Shown: positions 18,881 to 30,110, counted from the stretch's first letter. The stretch is 64,000 nt of DNA from Zasmidium citrigriseum (GCA_002786025.1 NHNW01000032.1:1-64000); one strand, 5' to 3'. Notes: generated by a model not told the origin, from the sequence alone. Numbers and translations: made by a program.

Positions 18881-21790
18881 CTAACCTTCGTAGAAGTCAC
18901 GATCCTCATATTCTTCACCCAATGCCGGATCATCGCTGTCCGGCTCCTTCTCATCGCGGTCGTCCTCAGGAGTTCCCTCCCGTTCCCTCTTCTCCCGCTC
19001 GCGAGCTTCCTTAGACGGCTTTGTAGTAGTCTGACTCAAGTGCTTCTTCTCTTTCTCCAGCAACTCCTCCATTGACATGCCCTGCCCTGATGCAGCCTGG
19101 TTGCTGGCCACGGCAGAAGCTTCGCCTTCTTGAACAGTAGTGTCATTCAGCGACATGCCAGTCTGATCCTGATACAAGACGCTGAAGTCATCTTCTGTAG
19201 GCCTGGGAGCAGCTGGACGCATGTCACCCTGCGAGGCATCGGGCTGGCGCTGAATCTCAGTCTCCTGAGTCGTCTGCGGTAGAGCCTGAGCAGACGGTGC
19301 AGTTCTGACAGGACTCTCAGTCCGCTGCCGCTTTCGTTGCCGCTCTTCATGCTCACGTCTTTGCTGAACCCCAGCCCTCTGCCTCTCATGAAGCGCGTGC
19401 GAGGCGGGACTCTCACTCCGCTCTTGCCACCTTCTGTTGCTGTTGCGCGACCAAACCTGTCCTTCATCATGCGCCAGTGTGCTGGCTGACTGAGGAGCAC
19501 GATCGATTGGGCCGGACGAAAGAGCAGCTGCACCATCCAGTGGGAGGGCTGAGGGTCGAGTCGTGGTTGTTTCAGAGCTCGGTTCCCTTGAAGCTGGTCT
19601 CTTGAGCGTTGGTCGTTTTTGGGCCGGCGGCTGCTGCGCCTGGCCGCTGTCTGAATGAACGACTGCTGCTGATGTAGTCGCGGGCTGCGTGACTGATGGC
19701 TGCACGACGTCCGGCTGAGTCGCTGGCTGGGTGTTGCTTTCACTTGCGTTTGCTGCATTGCTCGATACCGGGGCATCCTGTTCAGCGGAGCTTGAGGCCT
19801 GCAAAGCGTCATCTTCACGTGGCTTCGATTCTTGTTCGGGTGCATCGAAGTCCGCCTGGCTGTCTTTCCTATTCAACTCCGCATTCATTTCCTTCATGAA
19901 GCTGGTATCGAACCCATCGTCCACAGCATCAAAATCTTCTTGATTGGGACCGTCACCCTGCTTCGGATCCTCGATGGCGGCACCCGAATCTAGCTGATTT
20001 CCTGTCTCTCCATCGACTCCGGTCAGTGTCGTGGCCTCCTCACGATGTTGTGATGCAGGTTGAGACTGAACAGGCTGCTCCGACGAAGCAGGTTGTTCTG
20101 ATCGCAACCCACCCTCTGCAGCCTGAGCTTCGGCTTGTCTCAGACGGGCGTCAGCGGCCTCGGCATAAGACTCCTGTGCAGGTCCAAGATCATGAGATGT
20201 CTCTGCCGGATCCTCTCTAGCATCGTCGCCGGCTCCGGTAAGAGGGCTATCCAAGCGGCCTGCGATGTCATCAAAGGTCGCTTGATCACCGGGTGAGAGA
20301 GGTACGTCCTGGTCAGGTGGACCTTGTCTCAGCGATCGATCATTCTCGTTTTCGCCATCTTCCGCTGTGTTCGCATTTGTCGCTGCTGGGGCGTTCGTTG
20401 GAGCAGAGGAACTGCCGGTTCGTCCGTTTGGCGGGAGGGGGGATTGATTGAAGAGGTCTGTTCGTTCCGGGTCCATGAAGATGGTTGAATCTGCTATTGC
20501 GTTCGCGGCGGACTGCTCTGGGGTTGACCTTGCTGGCGACTGCCGAGGTTGACTTTGGCGTGGGCGTTGTGGGCTGGTTGGGCCTCGTTGCGTGCGTGCA
20601 GCTTCGTCAAATATGTCTTGAAGCGGGTGTGGGCCGCCTGTCTGTCGAGATGGCGAGGTCATTGGCTGACCTGGTGGAGAAGATTGTCCGACTTGCTGGG
20701 CTGCGCTCGTGTGCTGCGCAGCGGTGTTGTCTTGCGGCGTGATGATTGGTGGCGGGGAGAGCTGTGGCCGCTCCAAGTCGCCAGTGTCGTCGATATCGCG
20801 TGGCTGTAGAGTCGTGTGGACTCCAGGAGTCACTCCGGCTGATCTTGTACCACCAAAGAAGGGCTGATTCATCCTTTCACTATATTCCTCCGGCCGTTCA
20901 AAGTGAGGTGTGTGAATCGATTGGTCTATGGGCCGCTGCTGTCGGCTTGAAGTTTGACTGCCTTGCTGATTGTTACTGGCTGGTGCCTGCTGGCCAGATG
21001 GAGAAGATCCTGGAACTTGTCCATTTGTGCCTTCTTGGCGATTGGCTGAAACAGGGGAATCACCTGGCTGCTGTTGTGTCGTGGGCGCATTCGACGTTGG
21101 GCGTTGCTGCGTGCCATGGTCTTCTGGGCTGCTCGAAAACTCGCCTGAGGGATTGTTCCGGGCGGGAGTCTGCTGGGACGGTTGGGCTGGCGGAGGAGGG
21201 GACACTTGCTCTGGCGCGGCCGTCTGAGGAGGCTCTGCAGGTGCTGCGTCTCCACCTACCCCGGCTGGCTCCTCCCGTGGTCTCGTCTGCGGCTCTTGTG
21301 AGTCGCCGCCTCCATTGCCCTCGATATCTTTTGGCAGATCTTCTTCGTCGTCATTCTCAGCGTCTTCAGCCCTCTTTTTGCCACGGCCAGGCTTGGTCTT
21401 CTTGGGTTCAGACGCTCTCTGCTTCCCTTTGCCTTTTGCCTTTGTCTTGTGGGGTGGCGGCTGCTCGTCGTCGGGCTCCCCGTCATCATCGTGAGGCGGG
21501 TTGTCGTCAGCAACTTCAGGGCCTGGCTGAGGTTCCTCGTCTTCGTCGTCGGGCACCTCTTGTTGCGCAGTTGCTTTCGTCTTCCTTTTGCGTGACGCCT
21601 TCGGCTTGGCTGGCTGCTTCTTCTTCGGCGCTGGCGTCTTCTTGGGTGCTGGTGTCTTCCTTGCCGGCTTTTTGGCCGCAGGTTTTCTCGTGGAGGTCTT
21701 CTTTGGCACAGGTGCTTTAGGTTGCTCCGCGAATTCGTCAAACCCGTACTTCTTCGGCGGCTGACGGTTGCGCGTTGGGGGGATCACCAT
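18881..21790 (-). CDS. 969-aa low-complexity acidic/basic protein, probably nuclear
   Basis: A single long frame. The N-terminus (1-75) holds a KKYGFDEF motif followed by a Lys/Pro/Ala tract (KKTPAPKKTPAPKK type) resembling a histone-H1-like tail. Residues 75-200 are acidic with basic patches (KAKGKGKQR). Residues 200-900 are Gln/Pro/Ser/Ala-rich and disordered. A short charged helix (MEELLEKEKKHL) and an acidic tail ending EEYEDRDFYEG close the protein. No folded domain is recognised. It shares the (P)(E/P)(R/K)(R/K)YGF(E/D) motif near the N-terminus with its downstream neighbour on the same strand, which suggests a shared nuclear partner or old relationship. The long open frame depends partly on biased composition, but its basic-then-acidic layout looks real. 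Confidence 0.65.
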   Translation of the reverse strand: MVIPPTRNRQPPKKYGFDEFAEQPKAPVPKKTSTRKPAAKKPARKTPAPKKTPAPKKKQPAKPKASRKRKTKATAQQEVPDDEDEEPQPGPEVADDNPPHDDDGEPDDEQPPPHKTKAKGKGKQRASEPKKTKPGRGKKRAEDAENDDEEDLPKDIEGNGGGDSQEPQTRPREEPAGVGGDAAPAEPPQTAAPEQVSPPPPAQPSQQTPARNNPSGEFSSSPEDHGTQQRPTSNAPTTQQQPGDSPVSANRQEGTNGQVPGSSPSGQQAPASNNQQGSQTSSRQQRPIDQSIHTPHFERPEEYSERMNQPFFGGTRSAGVTPGVHTTLQPRDIDDTGDLERPQLSPPPIITPQDNTAAQHTSAAQQVGQSSPPGQPMTSPSRQTGGPHPLQDIFDEAARTQRGPTSPQRPRQSQPRQSPARSTPEQSAANAIADSTIFMDPERTDLFNQSPLPPNGRTGSSSAPTNAPAATNANTAEDGENENDRSLRQGPPDQDVPLSPGDQATFDDIAGRLDSPLTGAGDDAREDPAETSHDLGPAQESYAEAADARLRQAEAQAAEGGLRSEQPASSEQPVQSQPASQHREEATTLTGVDGETGNQLDSGAAIEDPKQGDGPNQEDFDAVDDGFDTSFMKEMNAELNRKDSQADFDAPEQESKPREDDALQASSSAEQDAPVSSNAANASESNTQPATQPDVVQPSVTQPATTSAAVVHSDSGQAQQPPAQKRPTLKRPASREPSSETTTTRPSALPLDGAAALSSGPIDRAPQSASTLAHDEGQVWSRNSNRRWQERSESPASHALHERQRAGVQQRREHEERQRKRQRTESPVRTAPSAQALPQTTQETEIQRQPDASQGDMRPAAPRPTEDDFSVLYQDQTGMSLNDTTVQEGEASAVASNQAASGQGMSMEELLEKEKKHLSQTTTKPSKEAREREKREREGTPEDDRDEKEPDSDDPALGEEYEDRDFYEG

Positions 21791-22375
21791 GATTGCGATG
21801 TCTTGCCTGTCAGATGGTGTAAGAAGGGAGAGTCGGACGTAAACCCGTTGGAGGTAGAGTACATCTGATCCGAAAGCAGAGATATGCGGGTGGTCTTTGT
21901 TCGAGCTTGCTGCCGGTTTGGGCGATGTGGAATGTCGTCAGCTTTCATTGTCCCTTTGTGTGAAAGAAGGATATCCGCACCTCAAGCGATTCGAACAAAA
22001 AAAGATGCGGAATGGAGCTCCAGCGGAAGACTGGAATGCGGATTAAACGCCACGTGGAATTGCGCCCTTCGCAGATGGATAGCGGTGTACAACTATCGCT
22101 GTTGAGGGACTAGGACTCAGTGAGATAACATGATGAAGGGTAAAATGATGACATGTCACAATCAGGAAGCCGAACTAACTCTCGTCTCTTTGACTACTTC
22201 TGAAGAAATGCAGAACAGTGCGTTGACTCTTTCGGGAACAATACAGCTCCGCTGTGTGAATGTCAGAATAGGCCGCGAGTAGGGGTATATTCGCGTACCT
22301 CATGCGCATAGGACCCTCGCCTGAGCTGTAACTTCCCATCCACCTTGATCTTTAGCATTATGAAACGCAGTATCC

Positions 22376-23111
22376 TCAGTCCTGGTTCCAGCGTACCTCG
22401 TGAGCGCCAAACAGCGGACGGAAGTGCTTAATCACGTCGAGTACGTCCGCCCAGGAGTTGCACTTCATACTGTATACGCATTTGAACAGCTGGTGGATGA
22501 CGAGATCATCTCCAGTGGCGCCGACCATGTCGACGCCTGGAAACTTGCCGGCGTTGAATAGCTCCAACCACGGCAGTAAGTTGGTCCAGTTGGGAGCTCC
22601 TCCGGTGAAAAGCTTTGGCATCTCATGGATGGATTTCTTCTCGTTTGAGTAGCGCTTGTAGATGGCGAAAGCCGGCTCGACCGCTTTGGCGTCCCAGTCG
22701 ATGACCACGATCTCGAATGTGTTCTGGGTGTAGAACATCCTAGTATACTCGCTGCGGAGAGTTGTGCACGTCTGGAGCACTCCGGGCTGCGCTGGGCCAG
22801 TGATATCCATCCCAACGGTGTCGGACTCCAGAAGAACGAGCGCCATGATGATGTTGCGTAGTTCCGGAATCAGTCCGAGGAGGTGTGGCTCGTTCTTTGC
22901 GTGGATGTGTTTGTTCGCGACCGCCTTCATCAAAGTCAGTGAATCACGCTCTGCAGTAGGATGTAAGGGTACTCACAGCGGCAACACGATCTTGGAGCTC
23001 TTGGGAAAGGCTCGCGATGTCGCCAAAAGCTAAGTCCACCTGCTGGCGCTGAGACATCATCGCCAGTGTCTCTGAGGGCTGGTCGCAGGCCGGCTCGGCA
23101 ATCGAGTCCAT
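22376..23111 (-). CDS. F-box/2EXR-like fungal protein, copy 1
   Basis: Two exons, 22977..23111 and 22376..22924, encode 227 aa. The 52-bp intron has a GTGAGT donor, a CTGAC branch site and an unusual AAG acceptor. If that acceptor is not used, the gene may start at ATG 22930 inside the second exon. Core features are an F-box-like helix LLGLIPELRNIIMALVL, then GVLQTCTTLRSEYTRMFYTQN and a C-terminal GAPNWTNLLPWLELFNAGKFP followed by HEVRW. Fungal genomes carry large families of this kind with no known function. The next two genes are diverged relatives with the same order of motifs. Confidence 0.65.
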
Positions 23112-23609
23112 GTTGGCGTGATTTTTGGAGCACAGGAAGAGAGAGAAGTTGTAGATGTAGGTTGGGTAAGAAAGTCTCTCGGCTGTGCTTACCGGCGGGA
23201 CGAGACGAGACTGCAGGGATCTGTCTTAGCGATCACTGCGTACGTGCCCGGCAGTTGGGGCGGAACCTATGTTAGAAGCAATACAGATATAGGATAATAT
23301 AAGTATATCCCAAAGTCTGTTACCCGCGCCTGCTCATGGGGCGACATCTTGCTACGGAACAACCGATCGGAACTCTAAACACACAGTGCTATGGAAATGC
23401 CATGCTGCCTCACTCTGTCCAAGAAAGGTCTTATTCTCCATGCACTGATTCTCAGAGGGTGATGCATCCAGTTCGATCGCCTGCGCCGCTCATGATCCAA
23501 TGTCCCAAACACGCACCGTCAGTAGCTCCAAGCAAGGTAATGTAGTCGCATTCGGGACTTGTAATGCTTGAAGCCCGTCCAATCGCCCTTCCACACTCAT
23601 CCGAGCTGT

Positions 23610-24866
23610 CTATTGCATCCACCGAGCATCGACGGCGCCGAGCACGGGACGAAATGACTCAGCAATCTGGTCTGCAACCGCCTTCTTCTCCTCCATGGGC
23701 ATTGAGCTTAGAGCAACGGCCCGCACGGCCTGACAAATCAGCGAGATGATGACTTTCCAAGATTCCTGTCGACCTCTGCGGATCGTTGGCGGCCTGGTAT
23801 ACTTGTACCCGAAAGAACCAGCTACCAAGAGGTTCATCCAGGCCTTTACGTTGGCCCAATCTGGAGCGCCATTCAAACGAATCCACCGGATGACGTTGAC
23901 GGGCCGATTGCGATTGTGTCGGAGCACTAGATCCCAGGCGGGCTGGACAGCGCTGGCATTGAAGTCGTTCAGAACGATCTCAATTTGGTTCTCGACATAG
24001 TAGAGTTTGATGTAGTCATGGCGCAGCGTCTTGCAGACTTGCAAGGCGCCTGGCTGCCGCACACGGTTCGCAGCGTCAAGCTTGATTGGTGCTGATTCGA
24101 GGAGGACCATCTCCATGATCGAGTTGCAAATTTCAGCGGGGAGACCAAGGAGGTGGAGACGAGTCTTGGAAGAGGCCTCGTTCATGCGCGCCTGTGTTGT
24201 GGTCAGTCGCTAGGTTCTTCATACCCATAGACGCTCAGCTTACGTTGATAATGGTCTGTTCAGTGGGAGGATCATGGACTTCTGTCGAATGTTCCGCATG
24301 AGCGAGCTGTGGGACCTCAGCGGTCTTGGAGTCGTCGCCGGTTGTCTCCGTCGTCTTGGAGGCTGGAGCAGAGGCGGCCTCGAGGGGAGTACACATCTTC
24401 GACCCGCTCTGATCGACCGTTATGGCCTCGGCAGGTTCAGCAGCATCCTCAATGGCGCGGGCAGTCGCCTCTTTCGAGGGCACAGGGCTGGCGGTCTTCC
24501 GGTCATCCTTGCGCGACTAGGCAGCGATCAGCCATAGACTCTTCTGAATATATAGCGACATCCCACTTACATTGACAGTCGGCTGATGGCCTCTCAGGTC
24601 TTTGGACATGGGTGGAAGGGCAGTCTTCGTCTCCTTCGAGGATGGAATATTGGCAACTTCAGGCTCGTTCCCGTTCTTGCGCTGCTATATCCAGTCAGCC
24701 ATCTAAGCGCCTCGATGGGCGCTTCCATTTCACTCACATTGGCAGTAAGTTGTGGTCGCGCCGGGGTCGTAGAGCCCATAGGAGCGGCGGCCTTGACCTT
24801 CCTCTTCGAGGCAGGGGGATTGGCGGCCTCCTCTCGAGCGCGCTTCTTGGAGCGAGTCTCCACCAT
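23610..24866 (-). CDS. F-box/2EXR-like fungal protein, copy 2, with duplicated exon-intron pieces
   Basis: Four exons, 24738..24866, 24571..24684, 24244..24516 and 23610..24191, encode 365 aa. Introns of 53, 54 and 52 bp are all phase 0. The N-terminal ~170 residues are Lys/Ser/Thr-rich and disordered (nuclear-type KKRAREE and KRKVKAA). The last exon carries the folded part: HLLGLPAEICNSIMEMVLL, GALQVCKTLRHDYIKLYYVEN and GAPDWANVKAWMNLLVAGSF, matching copy 1. Each intron follows an Asn codon and is followed by a related exon start (QRKNG, SRKDD, ARMNE), so the linker seems to have grown by duplication of an intron with its flanks. Function unknown. Confidence 0.8.
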
Positions 24867-25294
24867 GATGGTGGCCTGGATGGTGTGATGATGTTTGGGA
24901 TACCGTTGAATGCCAGTCGAAGTCGGTATGTGAGTGTCTGGATGGAGATGAATGAGAAGGTTGGGAGATGGATGCAGGCGCATGCAAGTAGGCGGCAGCG
25001 GGAAATGCAGTTGTCCGGCCAACGGGAATCCGCGCGAACATTCACTTGCTGCCGCCGCGAAAGCTCCGCGCTGTGACTCTTTCCGCTGGTGACTCGCGCA
25101 GCATCACTCAGACGCTCGGCGCACCCGCCCAGATACTTCTAATCGGTTGCGTCCTGTCCCACTCTTCTCACTCCCAAACCTCGACCCGCTTTTCACCCGG
25201 CTGATCATCTCAAGCAACGCCTCGCTTTGCGCAAACACCCATACCATTCCTCGAACTCACCAGAATATCCACGAGATCCACTAGCTTGCCCAGT
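24867..25294. promoter_or_regulatory. Shared divergent promoter region of two F-box-like genes
   Basis: A 428-bp gap between divergent starts. A CT-rich stretch (CCCACTCTTCTCACTCCC) lies near 25158-25175 upstream of the plus-strand start, a common fungal core-promoter feature. No specific factor site is called. Confidence 0.35.
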
Positions 25295-26706
25295 ATGTTC
25301 CTCTTCGGCGGTCGAAACAACGGCGCCCAGAAGCGCAAGCACGACGACACTCAGAGCGAGTCCAGCGCTATCGAACTTCAGAGCCGGAAGCGGCAGCAAT
25401 ACGGTAGCGAAGAGGATGTGATGGTGCTAGACGACGACGCAACGACCAAAGTTCCCACTTGGCAGGTGTACGACGAAGCAGCTCGTCGACGGTTCCTCGA
25501 GGTTGAAGATGACCCTGCCAAAGACAACTCCAGCTTTCAGCGGCCACTGGCATCGGTAAGTCACCCTTCTTCCACAGCTGTAGCTATGTACTGACCTCAT
25601 CGCAGCACGACCACAACATCCGCATGCAAACAAGAGGCACGCAGCTCCAAGCAATGCCGGACTCCGTTCTCGTCAAGATCTTCCTCGAGGCCGGTCTCGT
25701 CCAGAAGGAGACGATTCAAGTACCACTCTCCAAGGACTTCCTCAACTCAAACAAGATGTCACTCCTGTACGTCTCCTACCGCTTCCACCAGCTGGCTGTC
25801 CGGCTCTTCTGGTCTGCGAACTCGTTCTCAATCCGCATCGACCGGTTCAATGCCGGCGCCATTCTTCCGTGGTGGACGCATGTCGATAAGCTGCGCAAGG
25901 AAGTCGAGCAGAGCCCGATTCAGGTGCGCAATCCTGGCGACTGGCTGCGAATCATGGGCGAGAAGAAGGGACCCTTGCAGGAGACGTTCAAGGAGCTTGC
26001 CGGTTCTGGGGCCAGCTTTAACATCATCTGCAAGAGCACCTTCCGTACCACGACAGTCGCGACGGGAATCATCAAGCTCGAAGTACCATACACTCCTCAT
26101 TGGAGCAACCTGAAGGAGTGGCTTCGTTTGTACCACGAGGGCAGAGTCCCAGCGCTGGCGAGCAAGGACGTGGGATCCGCAGCCGAGTGGAAGGAACTCC
26201 AGCAGCTCGTCGGCCTCTTCCTCGCCGTCGGCGAGGACAAGAGCGAGGAGTGGGCTGGGGTTGAGAAGCGTTTGGAGGGATGGCGGTATACCCTGACATT
26301 CGCCGACAGTCGCTGGGCTTTCGAGAATGGAGAAGACGAAGATGTGGCCGATGCTAGGATGAACGAAGATGATGAGATCCAAGCCGACATTCTGGCCAAG
26401 CACCACCAGGTCCCGGGAGACTACCCAAACATCGGCGATGGTGCTGTGTCTGACGATGATGACCTCTCCAACAACAATGGTATCCCAGGCGACTCAGACT
26501 CGCTCTCTTCCTCACCGCCCGCAAGCAACCAGATGGGGAGTTCTCCTTACCGCACGGCTCGCGAAACGCTCGGCTCCGCTTTCAAGCAGACTCCCATGCA
26601 ATCGGCACAACGCGAATTCTCTGACTCGGAGTCCGAAGGCGAGGAGCTGGAGGACTTGGACGATCTGCTGAAGCAGCGCCGTGCGAAGGGAAGTCCAATC
26701 CTGTAG
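25295..26706 (+). CDS. F-box/2EXR-like fungal protein, copy 3, with acidic tail
   Basis: Exons 25295..25555 and 25606..26706 are joined by a 50-bp intron (GTAAGT donor, CTGAC branch, GCAG acceptor) to give 453 aa. The F-box-like segment is LQAMPDSVLVKIFLEAGL near residue 98. Next come a VSYRFHQLAVRLFW helix and the family signature HWSNLKEWLRLYHEGRVP near 250, with DSRWAF closing the domain. The last ~130 residues are acidic and disordered (DDDDLSNNN, SESEGEELEDLDDLL). It stands divergent to copy 2 and is the most different of the three. Start chosen at the first ATG (MFLFGGRNN). Function unknown. Confidence 0.85.
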
Positions 26707-28342
26707 ATGGCTGGAAGCGCAAAGGCATTCGACGAGGAGGATGGTGTGACACTTGACGATGGTTGGGCGGGAAAGTCGGAAATTCGAAAGGCGGCTGGTT
26801 GGTTGTCGGTGGAATTTGCAGGGCTGGGTTCTTATAGGTTTGTGCATTATCAAGTAACGTGTTGATATTGGGTTTTCGAAATAAGTGTTCGTGCGTTGCG
26901 CCGTTGGATGCTGCTGCAATTCTGAGGCTTTGGCGGTTGAGGTCGCATCTGCTCGATTGAAAGCCAAACAAGCATTGCATCCTGTCAACTTGCTTCATGA
27001 CTCCTGTTCCAGTTCTTTCAGATCCATCCCACAGCATATTCGTCCTGCAGGTGCTTACTCTTCTGGTAAATTCCAGTCCAAGAAAACATCTGCTGGTGCC
27101 TCGCCAACGTGAAGATATCCTTTCTTATCGTATCTCTCAATCTTTCCTTGACTGGCGCCTTGCCTCATCTCTTCAGGCGCCACGTCAATGCGAAGGATAT
27201 CCGTCTTCATCATGCCTTTCCCATCCTACAACGACCGCTGCTCTCGTCCATCTCTTCGGTCATGGCTCCACCGAAACTGCAGGTGTAGGTCGTGGATGAA
27301 TGATGTGGCCAGGGCTGGTGGGTCAACATCGTCTTGTCGGTGTCTTCGAAAGCCGGGTCGACGAGGGTTGCATGGGAAGCTGTGGCTTGATGATGCTTTG
27401 TTGATGGCCTGATACGATGTGGAAGTGTGGAAGTTGCTGTTCAGCTGGTGCAGGGTTTGCCAGTGCGCGAGACTGCAGCAGCCTGCTAGCCACGCCTGCT
27501 GTGCGTGGTGGCTGATGCATTGTGCGCGAGGAGATCACATCCACTTTATTGCGGTAATTGAAAGATCAAGCATGTGGATGGTGATGCGATGGTATGGACT
27601 GCAGGTGTCGCCGTCGCCTTCCATCTCACGCACAGCAAACGAAGGGCAATCACGACGAAGGCACGAGAGACCAGCAAACATCACCAATTCATTCAATCAC
27701 ACTGCAGAATCTGTCTGAAAGAAAGTATGTACCGCTACTTATCCCCTCATCGTCCATTCATACCACTTCGCGGGGGAACGTGTATCATCCCGCCTACCGG
27801 TCGGGGCACGCAATACGGTGGGCAGAGACGACAAGGATCAGGATATCGCGGAGCCATTGATCGATCTTCCATCAACACTTCGCATCTCGCTGGCTCATTG
27901 AAGTGGAGCGGCGGGCGGGGTTGAAGTGTTGTGGTTGTTGTTGTGAGAGGAAGGAAGAGGAACGAAGCTGAGCTGAGCTGGAGATGTTTGTTTGGCTTGC
28001 TGGTGGCTCGTGCGTGCTTAAGAGGGTCTGGCTCGGGTGCGAGAAGGGGATGAGCTGTGAGATAGCTGTCGCTGCTGGACATCAGCTCTGGATCCCGCGA
28101 GGAGGACGGTCGTCTTGATGTTCCGATTGGCATATCGTGTGAGTTGATCATGGGTAGCAATCCCACAGGAGAATCATAGCAGAATGATGCAGGTGCCGAC
28201 AGAAAAGGCGTCTTGAAAGACTGATTCGAAGGCACATGCTCAAGTGGAAGTTTCCTTCGTGAGGTAGTACGGCCGCGAAACGACTGGAAGACAACATGAA
28301 CACGCTCTGAGCTCATGCACTCGCATGACGGCAAAACTTATC
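26707..28342. other. Gene-free stretch
   Basis: I find no convincing gene in this 1.6 kb. Frames on both strands are short, lack domains and have atypical composition. It marks the change from ordinary gene space to the sparse middle region. Confidence 0.45.
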
Positions 28343-28996
28343 TCAACTGTCCCGCCGCTCGAGTGCCTCCGCCCGACTTCCTTTCGAGATCAGAAGCCTG
28401 AATGGACTCATCAATCGAAGCACGCCAGCACAAGTCCGCATTCTGCTTCCTTGCTCCCGCAGATCACGCTCGGTAAGCTGCTTTCCAGGTCGGAATGTAT
28501 GCCTCATCTGCCCACTCTCCTCATCCATCGGAACAACACGCTGCAGCTTCTCCAGCAGACTCGTCTCAGAGTCACTCGAGACAGTCCGACGCAGTGCTGG
28601 CCTACCCAGCATTTGCTGTTGTTCTTCTTTCAGGCTTCCGGGTTCCGCCGTATCAGCAGCACATTTAGGATTTTGCTGTCTCGGCTCGGACAAGTCGCCC
28701 TGTCTTCTCGGTCTTTTCACTTTGACGAAGAGCAAAGTGCCGTTGCTGTAGGGCTGCTCTGCATTCTCAGGAGATTTATCGCCCACATCGCCCGCGAAAA
28801 GCCCCAGGAGATCATCGCTCGGGATTCCGGAAAGTCCTGGTCGATACTCGCTGGCCGGTATAACAGTTGTGACAGAATTCTGATGTTTGTGGCTGACAAG
28901 TTTCTGAAGGTCAGGCGGCCGTGCGAAATGCTGATCCTGTGAGCGATTGCCGTGCTGGTGCCTGTCTGCACTCAGTACTCTCGTTATATGGGACAT
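28343..28996 (-). CDS. Hypothetical disordered protein, about 217 aa
   Basis: The frame from ATG 28996 (MSHITRV) is protein-like: polar, with a GIPSDDLLGLFAGD segment near residue 60, a charged KVKRPRRQ patch and a possible helix SETSLLEKLQRVV. The frame is open further upstream to ATG 29134, so the start is uncertain. No domain is recognised. The PSDDLL motif recurs in the next gene on the same strand (RLPSDDLLNAQ), which hints at a small family of disordered proteins here. Confidence 0.45.
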   Translation of the reverse strand: MSHITRVLSADRHQHGNRSQDQHFARPPDLQKLVSHKHQNSVTTVIPASEYRPGLSGIPSDDLLGLFAGDVGDKSPENAEQPYSNGTLLFVKVKRPRRQGDLSEPRQQNPKCAADTAEPGSLKEEQQQMLGRPALRRTVSSDSETSLLEKLQRVVPMDEESGQMRHTFRPGKQLTERDLREQGSRMRTCAGVLRLMSPFRLLISKGSRAEALERRDS

Positions 28997-29465
28997 GGCT
29001 TGCTGATCTCGTGTGTTGGTGATGGATTGTTGGGGCAGAGCCCAGAGACCATACCATCTACTATTGAGAGAACGCCAATGTCGAATCTCCGTAGCTGCGT
29101 TCACAACATCAGGTAACAGCCCGCGCTGTTCCATCGAGCAAGTTTGCCTGTGTCATGTGCCGCATTGAAAACTTTCAGCACTCGCATGTCACGGCTTACC
29201 TTTGAGCCGAGACCACTGAATGAGAACCTGGTTCCGTAAGTTCATTTCAAGATATCGACAGCGAGGTTCTCTAGGCCTGGAAGCCGTGACTTTCGTTGAG
29301 ATCAGGCGCAACTTGGCACTCGTGAAGCAGACATTGATTTCTGAAGGTCGAGAGCTGAAGACCTTTGGACATCACAAGAGCCAAACACCACGAACGAGCA
29401 TTCAGCACCTGCCAAGAGATCTAGTACACCGATGAAAGCACCAGCAGCCATCCGAAGCAAGCGAT

Positions 29466-30110
29466 CTAGGTTGAGTACCGCTCGACGTGATTGCCATTCC
29501 GAGACCTCGAGCCTCCGGGCGGCAACGAACGAGACTCTCCAGACGTCCTTTCGCCATGTCGCTGATCAGCATCGTGGTTCCCAAAACTCCCCGAACATGT
29601 CCACTCCCTCTCGCCGCTGCTCCTCTCACCGGCCATCAGTTCTTCAAGTATGCTATCATCGGTGTCGCATGTGCCACCTCGTCGCAGGCTGTGCGTGATC
29701 CCGGGTTCCCGATGACCGGCTTTGGGAGCCTGAGAAGTATCATGTTCACACACACCCGCATTCGACTCACTACGCCGGGTTGCCTCGATGTCGGGCTTTT
29801 GAGAATCGGATGCCTGCGACGCTCCTCGCTCTTTGGCATAGTCCGGCAGGGCCGAGAGTCGAGCCATTTCCTCGAGCTCGGCCGCAGAAGGCTCGTGCCT
29901 GTACACTCCTTGAGCATTCAGCAGATCATCGCTGGGAAGTCTCAAGCGACGTGTTGCAGATCCGCTTCCGGGAACGGCAGTATTTGAATCTGCCTTTGGG
30001 TGCTGCTGTGTCGGCTGTTTTTCTGCCGACGAAGACGCGAGAGCTGCAGTTCCTGGCCGGCCTCGTCCTGAGGTTGTGCTCGTTGGGACTGTCTCGCTTA
30101 TGTTGGACAT
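29466..30110 (-). CDS. Hypothetical disordered protein, 214 aa
   Basis: Single exon from ATG 30110 (MSNISETVPTS). Rich in Ser, Gly, Glu and Arg, with RLPSDDLLNAQGVYRHEPS near residue 58 and a helix AAELEEMARLSAL. The rest is predicted disordered. No signal peptide. It shares PSDDLL with the gene at 28343-28996. Its start overlaps by 13 bp the end of a smaller frame upstream, which may be a separate gene or a 5' exon. Confidence 0.45.
   Translation of the reverse strand: MSNISETVPTSTTSGRGRPGTAALASSSAEKQPTQQHPKADSNTAVPGSGSATRRLRLPSDDLLNAQGVYRHEPSAAELEEMARLSALPDYAKERGASQASDSQKPDIEATRRSESNAGVCEHDTSQAPKAGHREPGITHSLRRGGTCDTDDSILEELMAGERSSGEREWTCSGSFGNHDADQRHGERTSGESRSLPPGGSRSRNGNHVERYST

Noticed and set aside
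27747..28334. Minus-strand frame of 195 codons
   Set aside because: No domain; long Thr and Pro runs with atypical composition; no introns or conserved motif to support it.
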